Shown here in pieces: positions 9,125 to 17,891 of a stretch of DNA of 64,000 nucleotides. Under the pieces are notes generated by a model. It was not told the origin of the DNA. It searched no databases and was given only the letters and a program-made list of their open reading frames with translations. Origin of the DNA: Amphibacillus sp052055485 (GTDB taxonomy: Bacteria > Bacillota > Bacilli > Bacillales > Amphibacillaceae); NCBI RefSeq assembly GCF_052055485.1, contig NZ_CP197171.1, forward strand, positions 1,116,001 to 1,180,000. The letters run 5' to 3'. Position 1 is the first letter of the stretch. Every line of letters begins with the position of its first letter. Position numbers and translations under genes: made by a program.

Positions 9125-9201
9125 GCGAAACCTCAGCAAATGAAACAATTCATTATTGCGACAGGCTACAGAGCATAGTCCAGTTTTTTTATGAGTTGAC
9201 C

Positions 9202-9235
9202 TTCTATAGATGTTCCACGTGGAACATCTATAGAA
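9202..9235. promoter_or_regulatory. parS site 2 inside a 34-bp perfect palindrome
   Basis: The core TGTTCCACGTGGAACA (9211-9226) is a fully symmetric parS variant. Symmetry continues nine bases to each side (TTCTATAGA and its complement), giving a 34-bp perfect palindrome 170 bp downstream of spo0J. Confidence 0.9.
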
Positions 9236-9369
9236 ATTAACTAACAGTTTCCCCGATTAGAAAAGAAGTTATGTAAGTAATAATTAATCGAAAATCCGAT
9301 AAACAGTTAACAGAAGGTAAAATTAATGAGATAACCATTTAAAGAGAGCATCATATCAATTATTAAATA

Positions 9370-9418
9370 AAAAATGAATCCCATCACTTGAAGAGACGAG
9401 TTAATGCATTCATTTTCA
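9370..9418 (-). terminator. Terminator of the ClC gene
   Basis: On the minus strand the arms AAAATGAAT/ATTCATTTT enclose about 28 bases, followed by a T-rich run (TTTTATTTAAT). It lies just downstream of the chloride channel stop. Confidence 0.55.
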
Positions 9419-9426
9419 ATCCCTTA

Positions 9427-10713
9427 CTAAGATTCAAAATAACGATCGAGTTTTCTAAATTCCTTAGCTGCTCGATAATTTGGAGTATCATGGTGCATAT
9501 TCATGTAAATCATACGTTTATGTCCAATAGCATAACCTACCACACTACCAACGACTGCAGATCCACCAACCTGTAAACCAACCATTTCAATCAGCATCAC
9601 AGCAGCAGCTATGGGTACATTAGCAATACTAGCTAAGCTAGCAGCCATACCTGAAATGACTAGGGCGTTATTTAAACCACTGTTTGCAACAGTAAGAAAA
9701 TTACTTAAAATACCACCTGATACTGCACCAATGAATAAAGCAGGAATAACAAGACCTGCACTTCCACGAAAGCCAATTGTGAATGAACTAGCTAACATTT
9801 TAGCTAATAAAATCATAATTAAGAATGATGTTTCAAATGAGTGATCAATTATATGCTGAATAAATCCTGTTCCGGTACCACCTACGTCTGGAAAGAAGAT
9901 TAATAAAAAACCTGTCAATCCACCACCTAAAACAGGTAGATAATGCTGTATGCCACGCTTATAAAGCCAATCACCAATATGCTCTATTTTGTGAAACAAT
10001 TTCATAAACCAAACGGATGCATATCCAGCAAGGACACCAGCTAATATATAGTAAAAAATATTAGCTGGATTGGTGAGATAATCTGACATTGAAAACATAG
10101 GTGTTGCACTGCCAAATGTACTATATACAATAAAACCAACCGTTGATGATAAAATCGCTGGAAACATATCATTATAGTGCAAGGACGATTTATAAAGTAA
10201 TTCAGTTACAAAAATTCCACCACCAAGTGGTGATCGGAAAATGGCCCCAATCGCACCCGCAGCACCACAAATGGTTAAGATACGTTTGTCTTCTTTATCT
10301 AACAAACGATGGAAAAAGGGAAGCTTGATAAAAAAATTCGCTGAGCTCCCACCCATGAGTAACATAGGACCTTCTACGCCGCCGCTTCCAGAAAAACCGA
10401 TTGTAGCAGATGTTGCTAATAACTTTGTTAACCACGTTCGTTGCGAAATACTTCCTTGATCTAGATTAACTGCGTCAATATATTTTGGGGATCCAGAGCC
10501 GGGTATATTCTTATCTAACTTAAATAAACAAGTTACAACTATACCACCAATCATGGGAGCAATCCAAACAGGAACACGTTGCCCGATGAAAGAAACTGAA
10601 TCAATGGCTGCATTTAGAACTAAAGCAGATATACCACCACAAATACCAACTATTGTAGCGAGAAACATCCATTTGCACATAAAATTATTAAAATATTTGT
10701 TTATTAATCGCAT
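9427..10713 (-). CDS. ClC-family chloride channel/transporter
   Basis: This 428-residue polytopic protein carries the ClC selectivity-filter signatures: GSGSP (residues 72-76), GGVEGP (111-116, keeping the gating glutamate that marks proton-coupled exchangers) and GSAGLVIPALF (near 325). ClC proteins move chloride or fluoride across the cytoplasmic membrane. The length fits a core ClC without cytoplasmic CBS domains. It is monocistronic on the minus strand between spo0J and yyaC, where many Bacillus genomes have other genes, so it is a lineage-specific insertion. Substrate and direction of transport cannot be judged from sequence alone. Confidence 0.9.
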   Translation of the reverse strand: MRLINKYFNNFMCKWMFLATIVGICGGISALVLNAAIDSVSFIGQRVPVWIAPMIGGIVVTCLFKLDKNIPGSGSPKYIDAVNLDQGSISQRTWLTKLLATSATIGFSGSGGVEGPMLLMGGSSANFFIKLPFFHRLLDKEDKRILTICGAAGAIGAIFRSPLGGGIFVTELLYKSSLHYNDMFPAILSSTVGFIVYSTFGSATPMFSMSDYLTNPANIFYYILAGVLAGYASVWFMKLFHKIEHIGDWLYKRGIQHYLPVLGGGLTGFLLIFFPDVGGTGTGFIQHIIDHSFETSFLIMILLAKMLASSFTIGFRGSAGLVIPALFIGAVSGGILSNFLTVANSGLNNALVISGMAASLASIANVPIAAAVMLIEMVGLQVGGSAVVGSVVGYAIGHKRMIYMNMHHDTPNYRAAKEFRKLDRYFES

Positions 10714-11478
10714 ATATATTAAGCTCCTCTCTGCCAGAGACTACTATTTCATTGAATAATGAAATTAGTTAGAAATCATTTTAACATAGAATAATTTCTG
10801 TGAGTTATTTTTTATTTACTGTGCTAGATTTTTTAAGATGCGTATCATTATCATTTATAAAAACTTCAATTTTCTCATCTGAATTTTCATGCTTAGTCAA
10901 GATGATCTAAGAGTTGATCGACGATTAAGTATCAATGTTGACTTTGTAGCTAGATTTTTCGATTGCCAACCCTCTACTTTCGATTGAGATCCGCAGGTGA
11001 GCTATGCTTCGCTTTCCTGAAGGTAGGTTAAGTTCGCCACGTCCTGTAGCTCTCAATCTCCGTGAAAAGCGAGCCCATTACTTTTTGGAACGAAGTAGCT
11101 TTTTATATGTGTAAGAACATCGAGCCAAACCTCCGTGCAACAAGTCAATCTGGCTATTGAATGATTGGTCTTATAAATATACTAGCAAGGGAGAATGACT
11201 GATTTTAGTGTGAGAAAGTTGAGTCAAAACTAAATGTAAAATCCATTAAAGTGTTTGATTTAAAGCGTTATGGTTAATAAAAAAACCATTTGAAATCCTA
11301 TCTGGATTTCAAACGGTTATAGATTCTCTGAATGTGAAAGTTTCACTAAGGTATCATAATATCCTTTTAGGAGGAATTAGTCCCGATTCAGAGCAATTAG
11401 CAATTGTTAAATCTATTAAAGTAATATGAATGTTAATGTCAATATAGAGTGTTATTCTTTAACCTAGGAAGATTATTT
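10714..11478. other. Repeat-rich gap between ClC and yyaC
   Basis: No gene is seen. The stretch 10880-11110 resembles 29580-30130, including a ~30-bp segment at 11018-11050 nearly identical to 29983-30013 (repeat C). A hairpin with 15-bp arms and one mismatch lies at 11284-11318 (AACCATTTGAAATCC and its near-complement). Confidence 0.6.
11018..11050 (+). repeat. Dispersed repeat family C
   Basis: The segment containing GTTAAGTTCGCCACGTCCTG is found again at 29983-30013 with two differences. Similar GC-richer elements (gcttcgctttcc...) surround both copies. The type resembles dispersed intergenic elements of other Bacillaceae. Confidence 0.75.
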
Positions 11479-11505
11479 ATAAAAATCACACTAAAAGGTG
11501 ATGAG
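11479..11505 (-). terminator. Terminator of yyaC
   Basis: Minus-strand hairpin ATCAC...GTGTGAT with loop CTTTTA and a following TTTTTAT, directly after the yyaC stop. Confidence 0.6.
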
Positions 11506-11509
11506 CTAG

Positions 11510-12094
11510 TTAGCGTGATGCCTCTGTTTTATTAAAGTAAAGATGTTCTGAATAAAACAAAGCACGGGAAATAATTTCTGCTTGTTCAATGACAATATGC
11601 AGACGTGTATTTTGAAGGGTTAAAAAATCAACAGGAGAAGTTGCATTTACAATTCCAGTTAAATGAAGATGTCCGACTTCTGGTAATTCTTTTTTTAAAG
11701 CTAGACCAGGCTTAAGTGCGCCGATACTCGCTTTGATATGACCTATTGAACTAGCTTTGCCTAAACATGCATCAATAGCGATAACAAAAGCATTTGGATG
11801 TTGCTGTTTAATTTGCCTAAGTTGTTTTTTTAAATTGAGGGCATGGACTGGATTTTTAAGTGTCCCATATACCGAATAGTTTGATTGTTTACGTTTTGTT
11901 AATAATGAACCGGTGATGGGTCCTAGGGCGTCTCCGGTTGATCGATCAGAGCCAACACATACAATGACGATGTCTGTTAGCTGATTAGGCAGCCATTGGA
12001 AAATAAAATGACCAATCTTTTGTGAGACGAATTGCTCTTCATAATACAAGCTCAATTTTGTCGGACGAGATTGAGCTTGATTAGTTAATTTCAT
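11510..12094 (-). CDS. yyaC: YyaC-family protein (DUF1256), spore-protease-like
   Basis: This 194-residue protein shows the DUF1256/YyaC features CVGSDRSTGDALGP and AIDACLGK, related to the fold of the germination protease GPR. In spore formers yyaC is expressed during sporulation and lies close to spo0J, as here. A GGAGGT ribosome binding site precedes the ATG. The gene is divergent from the YkvI-like gene (79 bp between starts). Its presence suggests descent from a spore-forming lineage but does not prove that this strain sporulates. The molecular function in the family is not established. Confidence 0.85.
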   Translation of the reverse strand: MKLTNQAQSRPTKLSLYYEEQFVSQKIGHFIFQWLPNQLTDIVIVCVGSDRSTGDALGPITGSLLTKRKQSNYSVYGTLKNPVHALNLKKQLRQIKQQHPNAFVIAIDACLGKASSIGHIKASIGALKPGLALKKELPEVGHLHLTGIVNATSPVDFLTLQNTRLHIVIEQAEIISRALFYSEHLYFNKTEASR

Positions 12095-12173
12095 AGTTTG
12101 TATACCTCCATCATATTTTTATTAGTATACGATTCATAATCAATTTCTATACGTAAAAAATGGAGGATAGCTA

Positions 12174-13196
12174 ATGAAAAAAAGTATGCAGTGGAGTTTT
12201 TTAATTGTCGGTGCTGTTATTGGAGCAGGGTATGCTTCAGGACGAGAGATATGGCTTTTTTTCGGACCGAACAGTGGACGAGCTATTTTATTATTTTCGC
12301 TAGTATTTGCTGTCAGTAGCTATGGTATTCTGTCGATCAGCTATCGACATCGAACCAATCATTATAAACCCGTTTTACAATCGATAGTCGGTAAAACAGC
12401 TAGTTACTTTTATGATTGGATGATGATCATTTATTTAATTTTCACAACAATTATTATGATTGCCGGAAGCGGTGTCACATTTGAAGTTTATCAGGTACCC
12501 AAATGGTTTGGTATCTTATTTATTGTTTTTATGCTTATTTGGGCATTCAGCTATAGTCTCGATCAAGTGATAAACATCAATACAATAATTATTCCGGTAT
12601 TACTTAGTATTTTATTTATTATATTATTCATCTTTATTAATAAACAACCAGATTTAGAGCAAACTTCTGTGTTAAGTCCAAACTATCTCAAAGCAGTATC
12701 CTTTACATCAGTCAATGTTTTACCGATTATTTCGGTATTAGGTGCGGTGGGCCATAAGATAAGCTCAAAAACTGAAATTATTTTAACTAGTATTATCAGT
12801 GCAACCATTTTAGGTGTGTTATCATGGGTTTACAATCACAGTTTAACCTTAATCGAGACTGAAATTGATTTATATGAAATGCCGATTTACGGAATACTAG
12901 TTCATTTTCCGAATTTGGTATTGATAGTGATAACCGTTATCTTATGGATAGCGATATACACAACAGCAATTGGATCGATGTTGGGCTTAATTTCACGAAT
13001 TCAAACAGTAATTCATTTAAGCCAGTTAAAAATAGCTGTTTTATTAGTCTTGCTAATAACACCATTATCGTTTGTAGGATTTCAATTTTTAGTTGAACTT
13101 ATTTATCCACTATATGGTTTATTAAACTTGTATATTTTATTTAGATTAATGATTTATCCTCTTCAAAACATGTTTAAGGAAAAAATGATAAAATAG
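12174..13196 (+). CDS. YkvI-like multi-pass membrane protein
   Basis: This 340-residue, strongly hydrophobic protein starts with MKKSMQWSFLIVGAVIGAGYASGRE, the N-terminus typical of the Bacillus YkvI family (distant APC-superfamily transporters). About ten membrane segments are visible. The glycine-rich GAVIGAGYASG motif in the first helix resembles an unwound substrate-binding helix. GGAGG lies seven bases before the ATG. It is divergent from yyaC and upstream of the DUF951 gene. The transported substrate is unknown. Confidence 0.8.
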   Translation: MKKSMQWSFLIVGAVIGAGYASGREIWLFFGPNSGRAILLFSLVFAVSSYGILSISYRHRTNHYKPVLQSIVGKTASYFYDWMMIIYLIFTTIIMIAGSGVTFEVYQVPKWFGILFIVFMLIWAFSYSLDQVININTIIIPVLLSILFIILFIFINKQPDLEQTSVLSPNYLKAVSFTSVNVLPIISVLGAVGHKISSKTEIILTSIISATILGVLSWVYNHSLTLIETEIDLYEMPIYGILVHFPNLVLIVITVILWIAIYTTAIGSMLGLISRIQTVIHLSQLKIAVLLVLLITPLSFVGFQFLVELIYPLYGLLNLYILFRLMIYPLQNMFKEKMIK

Positions 13197-13235
13197 AGAT
13201 AACGATAATTACTTTTAGACGGGAGTTTATTTAAA

Positions 13236-13427
13236 TTGAAAAAGGATTATAAGCTTAATGACTATGTTGAAATGAAAAAAACCCACCCTTGTGGGGAAAA
13301 TAGATGGAAGATTATTCGGATGGGCATGGATATTCGGATTAAATGTCAAGGCTGTGGCCACAGTGTTTTAATACCACGTAGGAAATTTGAAAAAAGTTTT
13401 AAAAAAGTAATTCAATCAACTGATTGA
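13236..13427 (+). CDS. DUF951 small cysteine-motif protein
   Basis: This 63-residue protein matches the DUF951 family (YyzM in Bacillus), which sits beside ychF in many Firmicutes. It contains HPCGENRWKIIRMGMDIRIKC and CQGCGHSVLIPR. The CxxC pair plus the earlier cysteine could bind zinc. The start is a TTG at 13236 behind CGGGAG. It lies 39 bp after the YkvI-like gene and may be co-transcribed with it. The function of the family is not known to me. Confidence 0.88.
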   Translation: MKKDYKLNDYVEMKKTHPCGENRWKIIRMGMDIRIKCQGCGHSVLIPRRKFEKSFKKVIQSTD

Positions 13428-13557
13428 AGCAAAGCTAACTTTAAATCTGAGGAATGCATATGGTGCCCCGTAATAAGTATTATACAGCTAACAATATAGC
13501 TAAAAGATGGCTATAAACGGTTCAAGTTTTAAGATGGAAATCCATGGTTCGCTCAAA

Positions 13558-13583
13558 ATAAAACGAAACTTCAATCAGTGGGA
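13558..13583 (-). repeat. Dispersed repeat family B (inverted copy)
   Basis: Exact reverse complement of 9099-9124 over 26 bp. Confidence 0.85.
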
Positions 13584-13633
13584 GCTAGGGGAACGCAGAT
13601 TAAAACCGTTACCTCCTGGGACTGGGACTGGGA

Positions 13634-13705
13634 CTGCGGTTACTCGTCCCACCGTAAAGATTTGCGGTTACTCGCCCCATCGAAACCCATTGTTGCCCCG
13701 AGTTT
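13634..13705 (-). repeat. Dispersed repeat family A (72-bp unit)
   Basis: Two GCGGTTACTCG cores 29 bp apart, followed by ATTGTTGCCCCGAGTTTT. The whole 72-bp unit recurs at 30204-30275 with a handful of substitutions. The cores are the reverse complement of 1487-1540. Confidence 0.85.
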
Positions 13706-13734
13706 TACGAACAGTTAGCTGTGATAAAATAAAA

Positions 13735-13750
13735 AGTTTCACGTGGAACA
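13735..13750. promoter_or_regulatory. parS-like site 3
   Basis: AGTTTCACGTGGAACA matches parS except for the first base. The core CACGTG and both arms are intact. Confidence 0.75.
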
Positions 13751-13936
13751 ATTTAAAAAAACAGCATGTAACAGCCCTGTAATTTTGAAAAAAACAAGCT
13801 TACAGGGCATAATACTATGATTTGACTAATTAGTATTCAAGTATTATTAACTTGAGTTTTAGTCTAGCGAAAATTATAATGGAAAAGAAGTAACGTTCAT
13901 TTGAGCGGGGAATATCATTAAGGAGTGGAATATTGA

Positions 13937-15037
13937 ATGGCATTGACAGCAGGAATTGTTGGCTTACCGAATGTCGGGAAATCGACATTATTTAACGCAA
14001 TCACACAAGCAGGTGCAGAGTCAGCAAACTATCCGTTTTGTACAATCGATCCAAACGTTGGGATTGTAGAGGTACCTGACCATCGTTTGAATAAATTAAC
14101 TGAATTAGTCAAACCGAAAAAAACAATACCAACGGCATTTGAGTTTACAGACATTGCAGGTATTGTAAAAGGAGCAAGCAAAGGGGAGGGATTAGGTAAT
14201 CAGTTTCTCTCACATATCCGTCAAGTGGATGCAATATGTCATGTTGTTCGTTGTTTTCAGGATGATAATATTACCCATGTATCCGGGAAGGTAGATCCAA
14301 TTTCAGATATTGAAACAATTAACCTTGAGTTGATCTTATCTGATCTTGAAACCATCCTAAAACGAATTGATCGTGTTGAAAAATTAGCACGTCAAAAGGA
14401 CAAAGAGGCTATCTTTGAATTTGAGATATTATCAAAGTTAAGAGATGCCTTTGAAAATGAGCAGCCAGCTCGTTCCCTTGAATTTACTGATGAACAACAA
14501 AAATATGCTAAAGGGTTACATCTATTAACGCAAAAACCAGTTCTATATGTAGCGAATGTTGCTGAAGATGAAATATTGCAAGCTGGTCAGAATCCAAATG
14601 TCCAAAAAGTGCGTGAGTATGCAGATAAGGAAAACGCAGAGGTTGTTGTGATTAGTGCAAAAGTAGAATCTGAAATTGCAGAATTAGATGGCGAAGAGAA
14701 AGAAATGTTTCTAGAAGAGTTAGGCATTCCAGAATCAGGTTTGGATCAATTGATTAGAGTAACATATCATCTATTAGGTTTAGCTACTTATTTCACAGCA
14801 GGAGAGCAAGAGGTAAGAGCATGGACCTTTAAAAAAGGGATAAAAGCGCCTCAAGCAGCAGGTATTATTCATACAGATTTTGAACGTGGGTTTATTCGAG
14901 CGGAAACAGTCTCCTATGATGATCTCCTAGATGCTCGTTCGATGGCTGTTGCGAGAGAAAGAGGAAAGGTTCGTTTAGAGGGGAAAGACTATTTAGTAAA
15001 AGACGGGGATGTTATTCACTTTCGTTTTAATGTCTAG
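13937..15037 (+). CDS. ychF: Redox-regulated ATPase YchF (OLA1 family)
   Basis: This 366-residue Obg-related P-loop ATPase has the N-terminal GIVGLPNVGKSTLFNAIT motif, the DIAGIVKGASKGEGLGNQFL switch region and a C-terminal TGS domain (from about 280, TAGEQEVRAWTFKKG). YchF binds ribosomes and prefers ATP over GTP. In Firmicutes it precedes rpsF-ssb-rpsR, as here. AAGGAG lies 10-12 bases before the ATG. The rpsF promoter follows it. Confidence 0.97.
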   Translation: MALTAGIVGLPNVGKSTLFNAITQAGAESANYPFCTIDPNVGIVEVPDHRLNKLTELVKPKKTIPTAFEFTDIAGIVKGASKGEGLGNQFLSHIRQVDAICHVVRCFQDDNITHVSGKVDPISDIETINLELILSDLETILKRIDRVEKLARQKDKEAIFEFEILSKLRDAFENEQPARSLEFTDEQQKYAKGLHLLTQKPVLYVANVAEDEILQAGQNPNVQKVREYADKENAEVVVISAKVESEIAELDGEEKEMFLEELGIPESGLDQLIRVTYHLLGLATYFTAGEQEVRAWTFKKGIKAPQAAGIIHTDFERGFIRAETVSYDDLLDARSMAVARERGKVRLEGKDYLVKDGDVIHFRFNV

Positions 15038-15085
15038 ATTTAGTACTGTTTGGAATCTAATCAGTAAAATAAATTCTTTTAACGC

Positions 15086-15114
15086 TTGCTTTAGCAGGCT
15101 TTGTTTGTTATAAT
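15086..15114 (+). promoter_or_regulatory. Promoter of the rpsF operon
   Basis: TTGCTT (15086-15091) and TATAAT (15109-15114) with a 17-bp spacer, about 85 bp upstream of rpsF. Confidence 0.75.
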
Positions 15115-15120
15115 TCTTGA

Positions 15121-15198
15121 TTGTGAGTAATGAAAATTATTACTCCTTGTTCTTTGTTTTATCAAAGGACCGCTAAGACCAAAAGGAGGTGCATACGG
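15121..15198 (+). promoter_or_regulatory. Probable S6:S18 ribosomal leader
   Basis: The 75-base leader between promoter and rpsF holds a hairpin GAGTAATGAAAATTATTACTC and a GGACCGC segment. Leaders that bind the S6:S18 complex through an exposed CCG are known before rpsF in Bacilli. Position and CCG fit, but the fold was not computed. Confidence 0.4.
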
Positions 15199-15489
15199 AT
15201 GAGAAATTATGAAATCATGTACATCATCCGCCCAAATATTGAAGATGAAGCTAAAACAAGTGTTGTAGAACGCTTCAACTCAATTCTTACTGATAATGGT
15301 GCGGAGATTACAAAAGTTGATGAAAAAGGCAAGAAACGTCTTGCATATGAAATCAATGATTTTCGCGATGGCTACTATGTTATCGTTAATTTCAAAGGAG
15401 ATGAGAATGCGGTTAATGAATTTAATCGTTTAGCAAAATTCTCTGATGATATTATTCGCCATATGGCAATTCGCGAAGACGACCAATAA
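15199..15489 (+). CDS. rpsF: 30S ribosomal protein S6
   Basis: This 96-residue S6 begins MRNYEIMYIIRPNIEDE. A longer frame opens at 15130, but AAAGGAGGTG at 15182-15191 sets the ATG at 15199 as start. S6 pairs with S18 on the platform of the 30S subunit. The operon order rpsF-ssb-rpsR with short gaps (15 and 20 bp) is standard in Firmicutes. The leader may allow S6:S18 autoregulation. Confidence 0.97.
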   Translation: MRNYEIMYIIRPNIEDEAKTSVVERFNSILTDNGAEITKVDEKGKKRLAYEINDFRDGYYVIVNFKGDENAVNEFNRLAKFSDDIIRHMAIREDDQ

Positions 15490-15504
15490 TAGGGAGGGGT
15501 TCTC

Positions 15505-15999
15505 ATGTTAAATCGTGTCGTATTAGTCGGCAGGTTAACGAAGGATCCAGACTTACGCTATACTGCAAGTGGTATTGCAGTAGCCAATTTTACCATAGCT
15601 GTAAATAGACCATTTTCTAATCAACAAGGCGATCGCGAGGCAGACTTTATTAATTGTGTGGTTTGGAGAAAGGCTGCTGAAAATTTAGCCAACTATATGA
15701 GCAAAGGTAGTCTCATTGGTGTTGATGGCCGGATTCAAACAAGATCTTACGATGGACAAGATGGGAAAAGGGTTTATGTTACAGAAGTTGTAGCTGATAC
15801 TGTTCAATTTTTGGAAAGTAAAAATAGTAACAGAGGAGCTTCAACCGGTGGTGGCGGACAAGGGTCTGGAAGTTATCAATCTGAGCAACACCAGAACCAA
15901 CAGCATATGCCAAGTCAAAATGAATCAAATCAACAACAAAGTAATATAAATGATAATTTAGAACCAATTGATATATCAGATGATGATTTACCATTTTAG
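15505..15999 (+). CDS. ssb: Single-stranded DNA-binding protein
   Basis: SSB covers single-stranded DNA in replication and repair. The 164-residue protein has the N-terminal OB fold (MLNRVVLVGRLTKDPDLRYT ... ADFINCVVWRKAAEN), a low-complexity Gly/Ser/Gln linker (about 115-150) and the acidic partner-binding tail DISDDDLPF. AGGGAGGGG precedes the ATG. It is the middle gene of the rpsF operon. Confidence 0.97.
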   Translation: MLNRVVLVGRLTKDPDLRYTASGIAVANFTIAVNRPFSNQQGDREADFINCVVWRKAAENLANYMSKGSLIGVDGRIQTRSYDGQDGKRVYVTEVVADTVQFLESKNSNRGASTGGGGQGSGSYQSEQHQNQQHMPSQNESNQQQSNINDNLEPIDISDDDLPF

Positions 16000-16019
16000 T
16001 AAGTAAAGGAGTGTTTTAA

Positions 16020-16253
16020 ATGGCACCTCGTCGCGGTGGACGTTCAAGACGTCGTAAAGTATGCTATTTCACATCAAATGGCATTACACACATTGACTAC
16101 AAAGACGTTGATCTGTTGAGAAAGTTCGTTTCAGAACGTGGCAAAATTCTTCCACGTCGTGTAACAGGAACTTCAGCGAAATATCAACGTAAATTAACAA
16201 AAGCAATTAAACGTGCACGTCAAATGGCATTACTACCATTTACGGCTGAATAA
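16020..16253 (+). CDS. rpsR: 30S ribosomal protein S18
   Basis: This 77-residue basic protein contains KVCYFTSNGITHIDYKDVDLLRKF and the RITGTSAKYQRKL-type core (here RVTGTSAKYQRKL), the S18 signature. It is the last gene of the rpsF-ssb-rpsR operon, behind AAAGGAG, and is followed by a terminator. Confidence 0.97.
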   Translation: MAPRRGGRSRRRKVCYFTSNGITHIDYKDVDLLRKFVSERGKILPRRVTGTSAKYQRKLTKAIKRARQMALLPFTAE

Positions 16254-16266
16254 ATCATAACCCAAA

Positions 16267-16330
16267 CAAAGCCTATTTTTTCTGTTTTAGACACAGGTTG
16301 TCTAGTACAGGGAAATCAGGCTTTTTTTAT
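16267..16330 (+). terminator. Terminator of the rpsF-ssb-rpsR operon
   Basis: A long hairpin pairs AAAGCCT with AGGCTTT, with an inner AGACA/TGTCT stem, followed by a T-tract. Confidence 0.85.
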
Positions 16331-16571
16331 TGTGGGTCATTCACTGATATGGCATAAAAAAAGACTGGGCAGGGGTTTTCTCGATTTTTCTAACTAATTA
16401 ACAACAAATCGACAGTTAATATTCATAAAAAACAGGTTTAGTATGATTGAAAAAAGGAATAATTAAAAATAATTAAATTTTCTTTGATCAAAGTGAAGCT
16501 TCAATCAGTAGAGGATTATCCTATTGCTAACTAGTCTATGATAAAGTTCAAATGAAAGAGAGGTTGATGTT
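16331..16571. other. Gap before rnfC
   Basis: AT-rich, with no gene seen. It includes a degenerate inverted copy of repeat B at 16495-16515 and an AGAGAGG ribosome binding site for rnfC near 16557. Confidence 0.5.
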
Positions 16572-17891
16572 ATGTTATTTGAGTTAATGAGAAAAAGAGA
16601 AGGCGTATATAATGAAGATAGGAAGGAGCGAACGGAAAATCGTCCAATAGAAGAAGCTACGGTCCCAGAGTACCTCGTATTTCCGCTAGCCATGCATATT
16701 GGCGCACCAGCCGAGCCTACTGTTGAGAAAGGTGATAAAGTAAAAGTTGGCACATTAATCGCTGAAAAAGCTGGCTTTATTTCTGCTAATGTTCATTCAT
16801 CCATATCAGGAGAAGTTATTGATATTTCCGATCAGCCTACAATCAAAGGAATCGCACCATGCATTACCATCAAAAATGACTACAAAGACCTTGAAGAACC
16901 CCCATTATACAGTGAAGATGAAGAACTATCTGTAGACCAGATGATAGAAATAATAGAGAAAGCAGGTGTAGTTGGGATGGGTGGCGCTACCTTCCCCACA
17001 TCTGTAAAATTATCTCCACCAGCTGAAAAAACAATTGATACTTTAATTATTAATGGGGCTGAGTGTGAGCCTTATTCGACCGCAGATCATCGTTTAATGG
17101 TTGATCATGCTAAGGAGCTCATAGATGGAGTGCGAATTCTAGTAGATATTTTATCTGTTGGCACGGTTCACATAGCATTAGAAAGCAACACACATGATAG
17201 TGTTGAAGAGATGAAAAAAATATTAGATAAAGTAGATCACATTAATATCGTTGAGCTCGAAACAATTTACCCACAAGGATCTGAGAAAAACCTAATCAAA
17301 AAGCTAACAGATAGAGAAGTTCCAGCAGGTGGTCTACCAGTAGATGTACATACTGTTGTTGTAAGTGTTGCAACAACGTTAGCCATCTATGAAGCCATTC
17401 GATCAAGACGTCCAACGGTCAAAAGAATTACAACGATAACAGGTGAACCCATTCAAGAGCCAAAAAATCTTTTGGTGAGGGTGGGTACACCAATTAATCA
17501 TTTAATTGAGGAATGCCAAGGGTTTCGCTCTAAACCAGGTAAGGTAATTCATGGAGGTCCCATGATGGGCATACCAATAAAATCAGGACGAATACCTGTG
17601 ACTAAAGGAACCTCAGTGATTACTTTTTTAGAAAAGGAAGAAGCCGTTCGATCAGAACGTACCCCATGTATTCAATGTGCAGAATGTTTAAATGTATGTC
17701 CAGTTAGTTTGCAACCGATCCTAATTAGTCAAGCTTATGAGAATGGTGATATTGAAGAAGCCGAGAGGTTAGGCGCAATGGATTGCATTGATTGTGGCAA
17801 TTGTTCATATATTTGTCCATCAAAAATCCCTCTGTTAGATAATATACGATCAGCCAAAAAAGAGATTCGTGCACGTCAGGAGGAGCAATGA
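16572..17891 (+). CDS. rnfC: RnfC-like electron transport subunit
   Basis: This 439-residue protein has the RnfC layout: a biotinyl/barrel-like N-terminal region (residues 35-90), an NADH/FMN-binding part with GMGGATFPTSVKL and NGAECEPYSTADHRLM, and two [4Fe-4S] motifs near 365 (CIQCAECLNVCP) and 404 (CIDCGNCSYICP). In complete Rnf complexes RnfC takes electrons from NADH at the cytoplasmic face. The gene overlaps rnfD by 4 bp. The other subunits (RnfG, E, A, B) are not encoded nearby. It could belong to a scattered Rnf complex or to a reduced RnfCD-type oxidoreductase. Confidence 0.92.
   Translation: MLFELMRKREGVYNEDRKERTENRPIEEATVPEYLVFPLAMHIGAPAEPTVEKGDKVKVGTLIAEKAGFISANVHSSISGEVIDISDQPTIKGIAPCITIKNDYKDLEEPPLYSEDEELSVDQMIEIIEKAGVVGMGGATFPTSVKLSPPAEKTIDTLIINGAECEPYSTADHRLMVDHAKELIDGVRILVDILSVGTVHIALESNTHDSVEEMKKILDKVDHINIVELETIYPQGSEKNLIKKLTDREVPAGGLPVDVHTVVVSVATTLAIYEAIRSRRPTVKRITTITGEPIQEPKNLLVRVGTPINHLIEECQGFRSKPGKVIHGGPMMGIPIKSGRIPVTKGTSVITFLEKEEAVRSERTPCIQCAECLNVCPVSLQPILISQAYENGDIEEAERLGAMDCIDCGNCSYICPSKIPLLDNIRSAKKEIRARQEEQ

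Larger units (their letters stand above)
9032..9426. other. Gap after spo0J: repeat B copy, parS 2, ClC terminator
   Basis: The gap holds a copy of dispersed repeat B (9099-9124), the second parS and, at the right end, the minus-strand terminator of the ClC gene. No gene is seen. A stretch of eight T at 9183-9190 gives weak support for a further plus-strand terminator. Confidence 0.6.
13428..13936. other. Gap with repeats A and B and parS 3
   Basis: Contains an inverted copy of repeat B (13558-13583), a triple GGGACT run (13618-13635), inverted copies of repeat A (13634-13705), the parS-like site 13735-13750 and a hairpin GCCCTGTAA/TTACAGGGC (about 13777-13808). The open frame at 13507-13782 is made of these repeats and is not taken as a gene. 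Confidence 0.7.

Noticed and set aside
13507..13782. Open frame of 91 codons on the plus strand
   Set aside because: It runs through repeat B, the GGGACT run, repeat A and parS 3, and has no ribosome binding site. It is repeat sequence.
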